This document shows positions 33,424 through 42,874 of a stretch of DNA of 64,000 nt, in pieces. The notes beneath the pieces were generated by a model that worked only from the letters and a program-made list of their open reading frames with translations, was not told the DNA's origin and made no database searches. The stretch covers positions 434,001 to 498,000 of the forward strand of contig NZ_JPRF03000021.1 in NCBI RefSeq assembly GCF_001188955.3. The letters are read 5' to 3'. A program made the translations under genes and the position numbers. Each line of letters begins with the position of its first letter. Position 1 is the first letter of the stretch. This DNA comes from Kitasatospora aureofaciens. GTDB taxonomy: Bacteria; Actinomycetota; Actinomycetes; Streptomycetales; Streptomycetaceae.

Positions 33424-34356
33424 GTGAGCGACAACACGTCCGCCGACGGCGGCAACGACTTCACCGCCCCGGTCATCTCCGTCAACCCGATCTCGCTGGC
33501 CGCTCCGGACCGCGGTCAGGATCTGGAGGTCCGGATCACGGCGCCGACCACCGGCGGCAACCTGCCCGTCGTCGTCTTCTCCCATGGCATGAGCCTGACC
33601 ATGGACGCCTACGTACCGCTGGTCGGCTACTGGGCCGCCCGCGGGTTCATGGTCGTCCAGCCCACCCATCTCGACTCCCTCGGCCTCGCCCCCGACGACC
33701 CGCGCTCCCCGCTCATCTGGCGCATCCGTACCGCCGACCTCACGGCCGTCCTCGACCAGCTCGACACGATCGAAGCCGCTGTGCCCGGGTTGGCCGGCCG
33801 CGTCGACCACGACCGCATCGCGGTCGCCGGACACTCCTGGGGCGCACAGACCGCCAGCACCCTCGCGGGTGCACGGGTCGTAGGCGCCGACGGCCTTCCC
33901 GGTGAGAGCATGGCCGACCCCCGTGTCAGTGCCGCCGTGCTGCTGTGCCTGCCCGGCACCGGCGGCGCCGACCTGAGCCCGCTCGCCACCCAGTACTTCC
34001 CGTTCATGAACCCTGATTTCGCCGAGCTGAAGACGCCCAGCCTCATGGTCGCCGGCGACCGCGACCAGTCCCCGCTGACGGTACGCGGTCCGGACTGGTT
34101 CACCGACGGCTACCGGCTCAGCCCGGGCGCCACCGATCTGCTGACCTTGTTCGGGGCGGAACACGGACTCGGCGGCATCCAGGGAGCCAACGACACGCGC
34201 ACCACCGACGAAAGCCCCGAGCGTGTCGCGCTCGTGCAGCAGGCCACTCTGGCGTACTTGCGTACCGCGCTGGGCCTCGACCAGAGCGCATGGCCCACCG
34301 CCCGTCGGGCGCTGGCCGCGGCTGATGCCCCGCTGGGAAGCATCGACTCGAAGTGA
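33424..34356 (+). CDS. Alpha/beta hydrolase
   Basis: A 310-residue hydrolase: oxyanion strand VVVFSHGMSLTM, nucleophile Ser in AGHSWGAQT, acid in VAGDRDQSPL and a late catalytic His in FGAEHGLGG. It is related to chlorophyllase/dienelactone-hydrolase-like esterases. It has no signal peptide, so it is cytoplasmic. The GTG at 33424 is in frame after the twin operators. With the adjacent TetR it forms a self-contained inducible esterase unit; the inducer and substrate are unknown. Confidence 0.88.
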   Translation: MSDNTSADGGNDFTAPVISVNPISLAAPDRGQDLEVRITAPTTGGNLPVVVFSHGMSLTMDAYVPLVGYWAARGFMVVQPTHLDSLGLAPDDPRSPLIWRIRTADLTAVLDQLDTIEAAVPGLAGRVDHDRIAVAGHSWGAQTASTLAGARVVGADGLPGESMADPRVSAAVLLCLPGTGGADLSPLATQYFPFMNPDFAELKTPSLMVAGDRDQSPLTVRGPDWFTDGYRLSPGATDLLTLFGAEHGLGGIQGANDTRTTDESPERVALVQQATLAYLRTALGLDQSAWPTARRALAAADAPLGSIDSK

Positions 34357-34396
34357 CCATCCTCCTCGTGCCGACCGGCACGCCCAGTTCTGGATC

Positions 34397-35056
34397 ATGA
34401 CCGCCCCTGCGCAGGTCGCCTACGACGACATCCTGCGGGTCTGGCGTGAAGCGGACGGCATCGAACAGATCGAGCACGCCTGGCTGTTCGTCCACCTCAT
34501 GCCGCTCGGCGGCTGGATCGCCGTCGAGCACCAGGGTCCCGGCAAGCCCGGCCGGGTCGTCGTGGGCACCCTGGCCGACCGCAGACCTTCGCCACCGCCG
34601 ACCTCACCCTGGACGTGTTCCACCAGTCCAGCCGGCACCTGGCCGACGCCGTCCCACCCCGCACCCCTGGCCACCGCCGCCCGCACGCCCGCGGTACCGA
34701 TGCCCAACCTCACCCTGGGCCAGACCACCGGCCGGACCGCACCCACCGACCGAGGCCTGGGCGACGCACACCGCGACTACGCCCTCGGCGACGGCCTGGT
34801 CCACCTCACCTGGCCCACCGCCCCGCACATCCAGGCCCTCGAACGCCGCGGCCGCCTCCTCGGCTGGACCGAGGTCGACGACGACAACAACTCCTGGATC
34901 ACCCTCATCAACGGCCACCCCATCGCCGACGCCGCCGACAACCTCCCCCTACTCTCCACCAACCCCACCGACGCCCTCACCCTCCTGCGCCTGGCCGTCG
35001 AGCGAGGCCTCAGCGGCATCGCGCCCGGCTGGGTGCTCCCCCGCAGCGCAGGGTGA
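34397..35056 (+). CDS. Hypothetical protein with possible compensating frameshifts
   Basis: From ATG 34397, 219 residues. The first 62 (YDDILRVWREADGIEQIEHAW...GWIAVEHQGPGKPGRVVVGTLAD) and the last 120 (from PNLTLGQTTG to GIAPGWVLPRSAG) look like real protein. Between about 34580 and 34680 the frame reads Pro/Ser/Thr-rich, while the next frame gives a more natural TFATADLTLDVFHQSSRHLADAV. Two compensating indels could explain this. I do not recognise the family. Confidence 0.5.
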   Translation: MTAPAQVAYDDILRVWREADGIEQIEHAWLFVHLMPLGGWIAVEHQGPGKPGRVVVGTLADRRPSPPPTSPWTCSTSPAGTWPTPSHPAPLATAARTPAVPMPNLTLGQTTGRTAPTDRGLGDAHRDYALGDGLVHLTWPTAPHIQALERRGRLLGWTEVDDDNNSWITLINGHPIADAADNLPLLSTNPTDALTLLRLAVERGLSGIAPGWVLPRSAG

Positions 35057-35499
35057 TCCCGGCCTGGGCGAGGCTGGCCGTAATGCGCCCTAGCGAGACG
35101 GTGCGGGCCGTCTGTCCATGGGGCGTCGGGCGATCGCGGCCGCTGACAACGACGTCTGGAGGGGCTTCGGCCATCCCATCCGGTATGCGCACAGTGAACC
35201 CGCTCCTGGGGCGACGCGGGCGTGCGCCCAGCGTCACCGCCGCGACGTCGCCGACTGCGCCCGGGAGGCCGCCCACCGGGCCGTGCACCGGTGCGGATTT
35301 CGGGGCCCTTGCTCTCCACCGCACACGCGGTGGAGAGCAAGGGCCATTCCCACCCCGCGGGACCCGGCCGACTGCTACACGGTGGTGCGCCCTCCCGGCG
35401 GGAGCCAGGCGACCGAGTACATCGCGGTCGCTGAGAGCCGGTGGCGCCAGCGGCTGGCCGGGCGCAGCCTCGGCGTCAGGCGCTGGCCGCGTGCTGGTG
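35057..35499. other. Non-coding region between hypothetical gene and transposase remnant
   Basis: No gene supported; frames are biased but lack protein-like composition. It contains the perfect hairpin 35304-35345 (listed separately). Confidence 0.4.
35304..35345. terminator. Perfect 19-bp hairpin
   Basis: Arms 35304-35322 and 35327-35345 are exact reverse complements around ACAC. No clear T-tract on either side. It may be a bidirectional terminator or the relic of an element end. Confidence 0.6.
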
Positions 35500-35830
35500 G
35501 GCGCGGCACGATGTGGAGTCCACGCTCGTAGGCTCCAGTCGAGACAACCCTTGGCGTCTGCCTTGACCTGCAGGGAGGTCAGGATCCGGTCCCAGGCACT
35601 GTCGGCACACCAGGGGCGATGCCGGTCGTACACCGTCGTCCACGGCCCGAAACGGGGGCAGATCCCGCCATGGCACGCCGGTGCGCGCCCGGTAGGGGAT
35701 CCCGTTGATCACCCGTCGCTGGCCGGCCCACCCGGCCGCCCTGCCGCCCGTTCTCCGGCAGGTGCGGCTTCAGCCGCTCCGATTCGTCCCTGCTCAGTTC
35801 TCCCGCCCTGTGACCCAGTACGACGAGCTG
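35500..35830 (-). pseudogene. IS5-family transposase remnant
   Basis: Minus-strand reading gives the start of an IS5/ISL2-type transposase: SRDESERLKPHLP, VINGIPYRARTGVPWRDLP, then one frame over TVYDRHRPWCADSAWDRILTSLQ, DWSL, and in the first frame again SVDSTSCRAHQHAA. At least two frameshifts are present and everything after the first catalytic region (DSTS) is missing. Confidence 0.8.
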
Positions 35831-35859
35831 CGACGGTCACAAGGTCCGCCGTACAGAAC

Positions 35860-36279
35860 CTAGCCGTTCGGGGGCTTCGGGGTCCTCGGGTCGAAGGGCG
35901 CGGTGCCGAGGGGCGGGGCCGTCGGTGGGTTCGGGGCGCTCCGAGGGCCCGGTGGTGTCCTCCGGTGCACGGAGCGGCTCCACAGGAGCAGCTTGCGGAC
36001 CGTCTCGGCGACACCGGCGGCCAGGGCCGCCGCACCCATGATGATCACCAGGATCACCAGGACGTTCCGGTGCTCGCGTGCATCGGGGCACTCCACTGGC
36101 TCCGGCGTGCTGGTGATGGTCATGCCGTTCTCGTCCCTGGTCATGGTCGTGTGGATCCTGCTGTGGGACCAGAGCGACCCGCAGTCCCCGCCCTTCGCCT
36201 CGACCGGCATGCCGCCCCAGAGCAGGCCCCCCAGGAGCAGGACCGCCCCCATCACCGTCAACCGCAATGCACCCGCCAT
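35860..36279 (-). CDS. Small membrane protein, two-segment
   Basis: From ATG 36279 (GGGGG upstream), 139 residues. An N-terminal hydrophobic segment (LTVMGAVLLLGGLLWGG) may be a signal or anchor. A second segment (VLVILVIIMGAAALAAGVAETV) lies around residues 73-95. Between them is a short loop with two Cys (GDCGSLW, PVECPD). The C terminus is Pro-rich. Function unknown; it looks like an intact streptomycete membrane protein. Confidence 0.6.
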   Translation of the reverse strand: MAGALRLTVMGAVLLLGGLLWGGMPVEAKGGDCGSLWSHSRIHTTMTRDENGMTITSTPEPVECPDAREHRNVLVILVIIMGAAALAAGVAETVRKLLLWSRSVHRRTPPGPRSAPNPPTAPPLGTAPFDPRTPKPPNG

Positions 36280-36577
36280 CGTTCGTCCCCCCGACGCGTC
36301 CCCGTAGCGCTCTGCTATGGGGATACCGCACGGGCCGGGCGCTGTCAGCACCACGGGAGAGAGCTCCGGCGAAACTCGTCCATCTGCAGGTCCGGACGTC
36401 GACGCGCCCGCTCAGTGCCCCTCGGGCCCTGCTTACCGTCGGCCCACTGCATGTTCAACGGTCGTCGCAGGCACCGGGGGAAAGTCCGACGAGCAGGGCG
36501 GAGACGTACCTGACCTCGGGCGGTCTGGTCGTCCGGACGACCTGGCACGAGCCCGCTTGCCCGACCTGGGCCCTGCG

Positions 36578-36961
36578 GTGACCGCTGGCACGGTGGCCGG
36601 GCCGGTCCGGGTGCGGGTGCGCGCGGTGCTCGTCCACGACGGCCGGGTGTGTCTGATCCGTCGCCAGCGGGAAGCCGGCCACCAGCACTTGCTGCCCGGC
36701 GGTCTGGTCGAGGACGGCGAAGACCCGATTGGCGCGCTGCGCCGGGAACTGCGCGAGGAGCTCGGCCTCGACCTGGCGGTGCTGCCCGCGCCGCCGGTGC
36801 TGCGCTTCGACCAGGAGACCGAGCGGCCGGGCGAGACCACGCCGTTCCGGCGCCGGCGCCTGGTCTTCACCGCCCACCTGCCCGCCCACCTGGTGCAGGC
36901 CGTCGCCGGCGGGCGGGCAGGTCAGTCGAGGTCTTGGACGCGGCGGTCGACGCGGCCATAG
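36578..36961 (+). pseudogene. NUDIX hydrolase, 3'-truncated
   Basis: From GTG 36578, 127 residues. A complete NUDIX box (G-x5-E-x7-REUxEExGU) reads GLVEDGEDPIGALRRELREELGL, preceded by VRAVLVHDGRVCLIRRQ. After about residue 113 (LVQAVAGGRAGQ) the sequence is not NUDIX-like and ends early. The normal C-terminal strand and helix are missing because another gene fragment has been joined here. Activity on a nucleoside diphosphate derivative is doubtful. Confidence 0.7.
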
Positions 36962-37089
36962 GTGCCGGCCTGCTGGCGCTGAACGACGCCGGCACGGCGT
37001 GCGACCCGAGCCTGATGGCCGAGCAGTGCCTGCAAGCCGTCCCGTACCTGGTGCTCGCGGTGGCCCTGGCGTCCGCCGACCTCGACTGA
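36922..37089 (+). pseudogene. C-terminal fragment of an unknown gene
   Basis: A 55-residue tail (VEVLDAAVDAAIGAGLLALN, PSLMAEQCLQAVPYLVLAVAL, ASADLD) fused out of frame to the NUDIX remnant. It is helical with good codon bias, lacks a start, and I do not recognise its family. The junction near 36920 is a recombination scar. Confidence 0.5.
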
Positions 37090-37319
37090 GCAACTGACCA
37101 CCTGCCGGTGCGCGCCACGGGGTGAAAGCCGGAGGCCTGCGGCTCCGTCCACCCGCATGCTCGCTCGTGCCGGCCGCGGGGGCAGCCGGGCCGTGCTGGA
37201 CGAGGTCTTTGATACGGGCTACGCCAGCCGGGACGGCCCGACCCGTGTCCTGCCCTGCCTGTGTCTCCTGCGCCAGCGCCACTCGCGCGGCGCTCGTCCC
37301 CTGCCGTGTGCTTTGAGGC

Positions 37320-37680
37320 GGGGTGCCAATACGGGGTGATGATCACCTGGTACCACTCGTGGTCGAGGATGCAGCCGGCCTTGCCACCGACCGCCGCGTC
37401 ACAGCGCAGGTCGGGCCCGTAGAAGTCCCCCTCGGTGTTGAGGGGGTAGGCGCCCAGGGTCTCGCCGGACACGTGGTAAGCGGGGTGGATCTGCTCGATG
37501 CCGTCCTTGGCGACATGGGAGTCGTAGTCGACGGTCGAGCTCCCGCCCGCGTCCCTGTCCAGGATCACGGGCGCGCCGCCCCAGGCGGGCCCGCTCGTCG
37601 TGCAACCGCCGCTGCACATGGACCTGAAGGACGGCGTCCCGCCCTCGACGTTGGGCGTCATCTCGGCGGCCAGGGCGGTC
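37320..37680 (-). pseudogene. NucA/NucB-like secreted protein fragment
   Basis: Minus-strand piece with GTPSFRSMCSGGCTT, IHPAYHVSGETLG, GDFYGPDLRCDAAVG and AGCILDHEW. The spaced RCD...GC pattern resembles the segment preceding the catalytic part of NucA/NucB-type nucleases in secreted or polymorphic toxin proteins. The catalytic motifs and any signal peptide are missing. Assignment is tentative. Confidence 0.35.
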
Positions 37681-37845
37681 CTACGTCGAAAGGGTCTCGC
37701 CCGTCGTGCGCCACCCGTGTCGAGCATGTTGTCGAACCCGGCTGGTGCGACTAGCCCGGCTTGTGACACCTACCTTCAGGGCATCCAGCTCGTCGCACTC
37801 TGCGATGTACAACACAGCGCCAGCCTCGACCAGAGCATGGAAGTT
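37681..37845 (-). pseudogene. GIY-YIG-like nuclease fragment
   Basis: About 55 residues (ALVEAGAVLYIAECDEL, ALKVGVTSR, RVRQHARHGW) resemble the beginning of GIY-YIG/T5orf172-type domains (first strand, then LKVGVT and a helix). It is cut on both sides and abuts the NucA-like fragment. Confidence 0.35.
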
Positions 37846-38128
37846 CCGGCCTTGGCGGGCGCCAGCATCCGCCGTCTTGGTATACACGCCGCGATAGTGC
37901 CGGACGCCACCGACAGCGTTGCGGCTCCCGATACCGTCCGGCAGCGAGCAGGTCTGTCCCGCATACCGAGCATGGGGTGGGGATTTGTTTCGCGAATCCT
38001 CATCAACCCCGCCAACACCCTCACCCTGCTGCGCCAGGCCTCGCCCGAAACCTCGGCACGCAGGAGGACGGGCGCGGGAGGTGCGTGCACTCGCATGGCC
38101 GGGCGGCGAGGCCGGGTGCGTGAGCATC
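37846..38128. other. Spacer without a gene
   Basis: About 280 bp between gene fragments and the next plus-strand gene; no supported frame. Confidence 0.35.
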
Positions 38129-38653
38129 ATGAGCGAGGACCCGGTGAGCCCTGATCAGGTGTACGCGGCCTTGGTGGCGTTGAGGAGGGAACCGATTCTC
38201 GACCCGGAGCTGTGGCCGGACGGCCCTCAGCAGGATGACTTGCGCAGGCTGCTGGGTGTCCTGCTGGCCGTGGTGGAGCTGGAGATCACCGCTGCCACCC
38301 GGCTGGGAAGCGACCAGGACACGGATGTCGCCGAAGTGCTGCCCGGGTGGACCGACCAGGTGGGAGCGACTCCTGGTCTGTTCGCCAACGTGCTGGCCAA
38401 CCGTCTGCAGCGCACTGTCCAGCTCATGGGACTGGACGAGGTCGAAGAAGGAGGGGAAACGTCGCCGGGCCGTATGGCGTCGTCCATGGCCGTGGTCGCC
38501 GCGGCGGACACTCTGGACGCCGATCTGAACTTCCAGTCCGGTGACATCGACGGTGTCCGGCAAGCGCTGGGCCGGGCGGAGGCGTCCGTCATCGAGATCC
38601 AGCAGAGCATGCACGACCTGCGGGTGGCCATCGGCGACGCGCAAGAGGAATGA
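38129..38653 (+). CDS. Hypothetical helical protein
   Basis: From ATG 38129 (GTG 38120 is an alternative), 174 residues, acidic and almost entirely helical (DPELWPDGPQQDDLRRLLGVLLAVVELE..., then SSMAVVAAADTLDADLNF, VIEIQQSMHDLRVAIGDAQEE). No membrane segment or cysteine motif. Good codon bias suggests a real gene. Family not recognised. Confidence 0.6.
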   Translation: MSEDPVSPDQVYAALVALRREPILDPELWPDGPQQDDLRRLLGVLLAVVELEITAATRLGSDQDTDVAEVLPGWTDQVGATPGLFANVLANRLQRTVQLMGLDEVEEGGETSPGRMASSMAVVAAADTLDADLNFQSGDIDGVRQALGRAEASVIEIQQSMHDLRVAIGDAQEE

Positions 38654-39145
38654 ACCCGCTCCCGGACAAACCGGTAGGACAGGGTCCCTTGACCGGCCGG
38701 CCTGGCAGAACGCATCCCCCCACGCCCGCCCTGCGGACCCGGCCCGTACTGGTCGGAAGACACCCCCTGGACCCGCCGGGAGCAACCCTGGCGGCAGCGC
38801 GGCGGGGGCACGCACAGACTGGTACAGGCCGGTCCGCGTCCGAACCCCCGAGCGGGCAGCGGACCGGCGCCCCTCATCCACGCGCCGCTTCCCAAACCAC
38901 CGACAGCCCTGTCCGCCCGCTGTTGGAGCGCTGCCGGATGGCATGTCCGGCCTCGGGACTGGTAGGCCCGCGTGTTGAGGTGTCGCGTATTCAAGGCTGA
39001 GGCCAGCCGCTCATTACGTAGAGTCAGCATCCTCTGTCGCCACCGCACCGGTGCGGCCACCACTTGGGCGCTGTCCAGATAACAACCTCCTCGGCCGGTA
39101 CGCGTTCTGCCGACCGCAGGAGGCCGGACGCCGGCCACTGCATGA
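38654..39145. other. 490-bp non-coding region with a dispersed hairpin
   Basis: No gene supported. It contains the hairpin repeat at 38828-38868, whose relative is at 60191-60240, and ends at the terminator of the convergent mycothiol-type gene. Confidence 0.45.
38828..38868. repeat. Dispersed hairpin repeat, copy 1
   Basis: 10-bp perfect arms (GCCGGTCCGC at 38828-38837 and its complement at 38859-38868) around a loop containing ACCCCCGAGCGGGCA. The same arms and loop core recur at 60191-60240, about 21 kb away. Confidence 0.65.
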
Positions 39146-39178
39146 GTCGACGACGCGACCGGGCGCCGCGTCGTCGAC
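39146..39178 (-). terminator. Hairpin terminator of the mycothiol-type gene
   Basis: A 12-bp perfect stem (39146-39157 with 39167-39178) with a 9-base loop, 7 bp beyond the stop of the minus-strand gene at 39185. Confidence 0.75.
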
Positions 39179-39184
39179 TACGCC

Positions 39185-39976
39185 TTAAGCGTTCGGGTCC
39201 CAGGCGAAGAGCCGCTCGAAGATGACCCGGTCGCCGTCGATCTTCACCGAGTCCAGCGGGGTGCGTCCGTAGAACCACAGGACCAGCTCACCGGCCGTGC
39301 CCCGGGCGGAGGCGTCGGCCGGGGCCTGGGCCTCGCCCTCGCCGGCCGCCGGAAGGCGGACGGCGCGGGCGCCGTCCGCCTCGACCGTGAAGCGCCAGGA
39401 GCGGCCCTCGGTGGCGTGGTAGTCGACGACGGCCGGCTCGTGCGGCCAGACGCCCGACCACGCGCAGCAGGTGAACAGGAAGTCCTCGACGCCGTCCAGC
39501 GCCACCTGCGCCGGCAGCGGCTGCGCGGCGCCCACGGTGAGCTGGGCGTCATAGGCGTGCACCGCGATCTCCTGAAGCTGGTGCCGGGCGACGGCACCGC
39601 TGGTCCGCGGCGACTGCGAGGCGCCCCACCACGTCCAGCACTCGGCGTCCGGGCCGACCTCCCGCAGGGTGTCCAGCAGCTCCTGCGTCGACGCGGCCAG
39701 CCAGGCCACCAACGCCTCGCGCTCCCGGGGCGCCTGCGCCTCGGCGCGCGCCGCCACGGCCTCGGCCGGCGGGGCGTCGGCCGGACCGGCCTCGACGACG
39801 GCGGCCCAGAACGGGCGGCCCGAGCCCAGGTGCCGCGCCAGGTCGAACAGCGTCCACTCAGGACAGGTCGGCACCTGCACGTCCAGGCTGGGCGCGGCGG
39901 CGATCGCGGCCCGGAAGGCCGTCGCCCGCTCGTCGATCAGTCGCAGCAGGTCAGGGAGTTCAAGATTCTTCTGCAC
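39185..39976 (-). CDS. Maleylpyruvate isomerase/mycothiol-dependent DinB-like protein
   Basis: A 263-residue protein of the actinobacterial maleylpyruvate isomerase family. An N-terminal DinB-like four-helix bundle has VPTCPEWTLFDLARHLG and a metal-binding His region RHQLQEIAVHAYDAQL. A C-terminal beta domain begins near residue 170 (ARAVRLP, GTAGELVLWFYGR). Family members use mycothiol as cofactor or bind metal for thiol-transfer or isomerisation. The specific substrate is unknown. The gene is intact, with a terminator just downstream. Confidence 0.85.
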   Translation of the reverse strand: MQKNLELPDLLRLIDERATAFRAAIAAAPSLDVQVPTCPEWTLFDLARHLGSGRPFWAAVVEAGPADAPPAEAVAARAEAQAPREREALVAWLAASTQELLDTLREVGPDAECWTWWGASQSPRTSGAVARHQLQEIAVHAYDAQLTVGAAQPLPAQVALDGVEDFLFTCCAWSGVWPHEPAVVDYHATEGRSWRFTVEADGARAVRLPAAGEGEAQAPADASARGTAGELVLWFYGRTPLDSVKIDGDRVIFERLFAWDPNA

Positions 39977-40087
39977 TACGGCTGTCTATCACCGCACTCC
40001 GGCGGCCGAAAGCGAATTTCCCGGCCGCCACCCGCATCCGCCGCCTGCCGGCCTCTGAGGCTGGTGAGCTTGTCGTCGAAGGTGGCC

Positions 40088-40531
40088 AGATGGAAGACGT
40101 GGCATTTCGCGTTCCACCTGGTGCCCGAACTTCCTGAGACGCTGCTCGCAGGCCGTGAGCGGGAGTACGTGAGCTGGTTCCTCAAGGTCAAGGCCCTTGA
40201 TCCCGGCACGTTCGACAACGCCGAGCTCGATTACTACGCGGCGGCCGTCGCCGCCGACGGCGGCCTGCGCGCGAGTCTCGCCTACTACCGGGACGCCGCC
40301 GAGTCGGCGCGCAAGAACCACCAGGCGCTCGAGCGGCGGCGCCTGACGGTGCCCGTCCTCGGGATCTCCAGCAGTCACGGCTCCGTTCCGGACATGGCGC
40401 CCTCCATCAGGCCGTGGACCGAGAACACCACCGGAGTCGTCGTGCCGGACGCCGGTCACTTCATCCCCGATGAACAGCCCGAAGCCGTCGCTGCCGCTCT
40501 GACCGACTTCATCACCGCCGACGATCGGTGA
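40088..40531 (+). pseudogene. Alpha/beta hydrolase (epoxide hydrolase-like), N-terminally deleted
   Basis: About 145 residues matching the cap and C-terminal part of epoxide-hydrolase-type enzymes: WHFAFHLVPELPETLLAGRE, YVSWF, DPGTFDNAELDYY, YYRDA, then catalytic His in VVPDAGHFIPDEQPEAV. The nucleophile strand and oxyanion region are missing, so it cannot be active. Confidence 0.75.
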
Positions 40532-40675
40532 GGGCATCCTGGGCACCGCAAAGCGCCGATGCTGATCGCAGGGGACGGACGTCGCTGACCGTCCTGCTCC
40601 GGTGGTCAGCTGTCGGTGGGCCGGCGTCGGAGGCGCGCCAGCCTCGGCAGGACGGCAAGCAGTAGCAGGCTGTGT
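40532..40675. other. Short spacer between gene fragments
   Basis: About 140 bp with no coding signal that I can support. Confidence 0.3.
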
Positions 40676-40939
40676 ACCTTCTACCGCATTGTCAGCGCCT
40701 CGCTGCGTAAGCCCCGCGTCCTCTACGGGCTCCCGTACGGCGGGGTCGTGTGGCTCAGCGGATACGTGGTACTTCCGATCGCGGGACTCCACAAACCCAT
40801 CTGGACCTACGATGCCAAGACGCTGGGTGATGATCTGACCGCCCACCTCGCCTACGGCGTCGTGCACGAGCAGCGCTTTCTGGTTGCTGAGCAGGGCTTC
40901 CGTGTTCTCGCGGCAACTGCAGTCCGCGATCCGCGGTGA
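40676..40939 (+). pseudogene. DUF1440/YagU-like membrane protein fragment
   Basis: A piece reading VLYGLPYGGVVWLSGYVVLP, then GLHKPIWTYDAKTLGDDL and AHLAYGVVHE. This matches the last third of YagU/DUF1440-type four-helix membrane proteins (VWxxSYVVLPxxGLYxPIWxYD). The N-terminal helices are missing. Confidence 0.5.
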
Positions 40940-41341
40940 CGGCGTGCCGATCGTCACCGCCGAAATGACTTACCGATACGGCCCGGACCGGACCGGACCT
41001 CGGTGCCCGAATACCGCTCGCCCGGTATGACCTTGCCGCCGGACCGACCTTCCTCGTCCGCGAGGGACCGGCCGCCCGCAGCCACGACGGGTGTGCGAGG
41101 TCCGCCAGCCGTTACCCGCCTTCTGAAGGCGGGTCACAACGCGATCCTGGCCGAGCGGCCCCGGTCAGTGCCGGCGTTCGGTGACTTGCGGCGACAGCCC
41201 GCGAATCAGTCAGGAGGGTGATGCCGTGAATTATTGGCTTCTTCGAGGGAATGCTGGAGCACCGCTGAATCCCGCTCATGGCGCCGCCGCCCGCAGGCCT
41301 CGTCGTCAACGGGCCATGAGACCGACGTACGGAGGTACCAG
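40940..41341. other. Non-coding region before the VOC gene
   Basis: 400 bp with no convincing gene. GGAGG at 41331-41335 is the ribosome site of the next gene. Confidence 0.4.
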
Positions 41342-41812
41342 ATGGCCGAGCTCCCCCCACCGCCAGAAGGAATTGTGCTGGCCCACTTCATCGTCTCGGA
41401 CGATGTAGAGCGCTCTCGACGCTTCTACACCGAAGTACTCGGCGGCCGGGTGGCCTACTCCGGCCCCGGAGGGCTGACCTATGTCGCCCTGGCCAACAGC
41501 TGGATCATCATCAATGTCGGCGGAGGGCCGACCGACGACAAGCCGACGGTCACCCTGGACACGCCACGCGATCCCGACCGGGTCAGCAGTTTCCTCAATA
41601 TCCGGGTCAAGGACGTCCATGCCTTGTACGCGGAGTGGAGCGCCCGGGGCGCCCGGTTTCTGACACCGCCTAAACAGCACGAGTACGAGATCCGCTGCTA
41701 CATCCGCGATCCCGACGGCCACCTGATCGAAGTAGGGCAGACTACCGACCCCGAGGGAGACTGGTCGCCCGCTCACTGGCCGCCAAGTACGCGCGCTGGC
41801 GATTCGGAGTGA
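41342..41812 (+). CDS. VOC/glyoxalase superfamily protein
   Basis: A 156-residue protein with two beta-alpha-beta-beta-beta modules: LAHFIVSDDVERSRRFYTEVLGGRV ... ALANSWIIIN, and LNIRVKDVHALYAEWSARGARFL ... IRCYIRDPDGHLIEVGQT. His (first strand) and Glu (EVGQ) occupy usual metal positions, so it could be a lyase, dioxygenase or binding-type resistance protein. GGAGG lies 7 bases before the ATG. It stands alone with no clear operon partner. Confidence 0.88.
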   Translation: MAELPPPPEGIVLAHFIVSDDVERSRRFYTEVLGGRVAYSGPGGLTYVALANSWIIINVGGGPTDDKPTVTLDTPRDPDRVSSFLNIRVKDVHALYAEWSARGARFLTPPKQHEYEIRCYIRDPDGHLIEVGQTTDPEGDWSPAHWPPSTRAGDSE

Positions 41813-42703
41813 ATGCCAGGGTCCCGGCCACACTCGGCGAGTCCCGCCTGTCCGGGAATCGCGGGAGATGGAAGCCCGATCCGGGCCGAGAAACGAATCG
41901 GAATTTCAGAGAGCAGGCTGTCGCAAGGTAATGGCATACATGCAGAGGGTCATATCTATAACCCGGCACGCCATGACCGTGACCGGCTGACCCGTCGCAC
42001 CTCACCGTCCCGGCCAGCTCGGGTCAAGGCCGCCACCCGCCCCGACCCGAACCCCACCGTGTCCGACGGCTGGCACTGGCCTTGTGCAGCAGCTGGGTCG
42101 CGCCCGCCGCCCGGACCCGGCCCGCCCGATCCTGGACGTCGGCGGCCTGGACGTTGGCGGCCTGGACGGATCGGGCCTGCTCGTCGGCGGCGCGGTCGTC
42201 GTCGACGCCGACGACCGCGCGCTCCTGCTCTCCATGATGCATTGGGGCGTGGACGGCTGTATCGCGTGGTCGTACGACCCGGGGGTGTGGAGCACGACCG
42301 TCTACCTGCACAACCGCTGTCACACCACCCGCCTGGCGAAGATCGCGTGGAAGTGGTCCGGACTGAAAGTCTCGGAGATCAAGCCGGCAGGGGACGCCAA
42401 GGCCCACCCGGTGAGTTCCGCCCCGCAAGGCCGGTGAGCCTCGCCCCGTCGAACTCCCCACTGCAGGTCAGGGACACGATGCGATCCGTGGAGCAGTCGC
42501 ATTCGCAGTCGCACCCGTGTCCGGCCGCCGGCCGCTGGCCGCCTACTGCGACCGGCGCCCCGCGAACGCCGGCTGCCGGTGAGTTCCGCCTCGCTGAAAG
42601 CTGTTTGCCCTCTTATGTCTGTGGGGGTTGTGTTACTGGGGTCGTGTTTGCCCAGGTGGAGAGGCCATTCTGTGGGGCCTGTGTTCCGGGGACGGGCACC
42701 GGG
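41813..42703. other. 890-bp region, mostly non-coding
   Basis: No firm gene. A plus frame ending at 42437 includes CIAWSYDPGVWSTTVYLHNRC, which resembles the core of small secreted streptomycete proteins. It lacks a signal peptide in frame, so it may be a decayed secreted protein. The rest shows only shadow frames. Confidence 0.4.
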
Positions 42704-42874
42704 TCAGGTCTGCCGGAAGCGGATCAGCGGTGGATGCTCCACAGTGTCCGGATTGGCCCGCGGGTCGTAGGCGGCCAGGTCGGCTGCCCGCACTCGCTCG
42801 GCGATCCGCAGCAACTCCTGGCGGTCTGCCTCGGCGGCCCGAGCCCGGCCCGAGGTCAGGTTCTCCCTCCCCAC
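42704..42874 (-). CDS. Short unrecognised coding-like frame, possibly a gene tail
   Basis: A minus-strand frame from GTG 42874 encodes 56 residues (EADRQELLRIAERVRAADLA, then AYDPRANPDTVEHPPLIRFR) with protein-like composition and good codon bias. There is no ribosome site and the frame stays open upstream, so it may be the C-terminal piece of a lost gene. Family not recognised. Confidence 0.35.
   Translation of the reverse strand: MGRENLTSGRARAAEADRQELLRIAERVRAADLAAYDPRANPDTVEHPPLIRFRQT

Noticed and set aside
35010..35633. Minus-strand 207-residue frame
   Set aside because: Only its first part (YDRHRPW...ILTSLQ) is real, as a piece of the IS5 transposase; the rest is shadow.
36867..37320. 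Continuation of the NucA-like frame toward 36867
   Set aside because: Past about 37320 it becomes Arg/Gly-rich antisense of the neighbouring fragments and has no protein character.
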